Assembly (NCBI GenBank): GCA_021397835.1 | Contig: JAJFZO010000609.1 | Span: 8,868,001-8,932,000 of the forward strand | Direction: 5' to 3' | Source of the DNA: Moringa oleifera | Taxonomy: Eukaryota; Streptophyta; Magnoliopsida; Brassicales; Moringaceae | Length of the DNA stretch: 64,000 nt | Program-made: the position numbers and the translations under genes | In this document: piece by piece, positions 63,331 to 64,000 of the stretch | Layout of the letters: each line of letters begins with the position of its first letter | How positions within the stretch are numbered: the first letter of the stretch is position 1 | The notes under the pieces: generated by a model | The model's input: the letters and a program-made list of their open reading frames with translations, nothing else | What the model was told of the DNA's origin: nothing | The model's database searches: none

Positions 63331-64000
63331 AATTAATAAAAAAAATTTGCTATGTTAAATTATTACGTCTCAATATTTTTAAAAAAAAAATTATCAGAGT
63401 TTGCAGTAACGAAAGATATACACTTATTGTTTTTATGGTTTATTTTGAAGTACTTAATTATTGTTGTTTTTTCAAAGCTCAGTTTCATATTTTATCACAT
63501 CATACGGCAAATTCACTTCTATCTAATTGTAAAATGTTCATTTGTTGGACGGAATGGTTCGATAAAGACGTATATAATCTCACTCCAATGTCTGTAAAAT
63601 AATTTGATGCTACGTTTTAATTGGATCATGTGTTTTTCATGGTCCATTTTTTCCTCTTGGATAAGGATGTTGGTGTCACGGAATCATGGATTTGCTTGAC
63701 TATTAATCCCGTGTGGTTTAATGCGCTTCATATAATATATATATGTATAGCATATAGTCCTACTTAATTCAAACTTTGGTAGTTGTAATAATCCTATTAG
63801 ATTCTGATGAATGTTCTATATTTGGATTTCACCATAATTAATCTCTACCTATCTTGACAATTCTAAACCCCAATTGCTACCCCTTTTTTCTCAAGAGATT
63901 AGTTGTTTTATAACCCCCAACTGTTTGTGTCAAATGTGTTCTGCTGCCTGTAGAAACTTAGACTTCCTCTTTCTTCTCTTCGTCCTCACTGTCTCACTTT
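63331..64000. other. Terminal spacer, possible promoter at right edge
   Basis: AT-rich to about 63600, then ordinary. The last 50 bases are CT-rich (CTTCCTCTTTCTTCTCTTCG), like a plant 5' leader, so a plus-strand gene may begin just outside the window. Confidence 0.3.

Overview
The window is nuclear DNA from a flowering plant, most likely a woody eudicot. Genes are split by GT-AG introns, spacers are long and very AT-rich, and nearly every recognisable product belongs to a plant family (PRMT10, a CYP734A cytochrome P450, an Agenet/ENT protein, a DUF1644 protein). I cannot name the species. I found no bacterial, viral, organellar or coding transposon sequence, no rRNA and no convincing tRNA.

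Layout. A DUF1644 zinc-binding protein, cut off at its 5' end, opens the window (1-987, +). A DeSI-type PPPDE isopeptidase follows (2779-5314, +, four exons). It converges on an acyl-protein thioesterase/carboxylesterase (6291-11399, -, nine coding exons plus a 5' UTR intron). Next come an intronless non-RD receptor-like kinase (14465-15811, -), arginine methyltransferase PRMT10 (17263-20645, +, seven exons) and an 86-residue single-pass membrane protein (21821-22081, +). After a 4 kb AT-rich spacer lies an Agenet plus ENT chromatin-reader-like gene (27220-28765, +). A 8.5 kb spacer without a confident gene separates it from a CYP734A/BAS1-type P450 (37280-40335, -, five exons). About 11 kb of mostly AT-rich DNA then leads to the small GTPase Ran (51563-54167, -, eight coding exons). 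A 78-residue membrane protein (55784-58581, +, four exons) and an intronless 124-residue plant protein (60332-60706, -) finish the set. All multi-exon models were joined by hand: every junction keeps the frame, and product lengths match the families where I know them (Ran 221 aa, PRMT10 380 aa, P450 516 aa, thioesterase 257 aa).

How the genes relate. They are independently transcribed housekeeping and regulatory genes, not an operon or pathway. Themes are protein modification (arginine methylation, deSUMOylation or deubiquitination, depalmitoylation, phosphorylation), nuclear transport (Ran), chromatin reading (Agenet/ENT) and brassinosteroid inactivation (CYP734A). From memory, the thioesterase, kinase, Agenet protein and Ran resemble genes lying close together on Arabidopsis chromosome 5 (At5g20010-At5g20060), so part of the window is probably an old conserved block.

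The least explained parts are a family of AT-rich repeats with a shared core in most long spacers, on both strands; exon-like or promoter-like signals in the spacer 28.8-37.2 kb; a GC-richer island at 49.3-49.8 kb; and three small conserved-looking proteins of unknown function. I found nothing that I would call a clearly new biological system.
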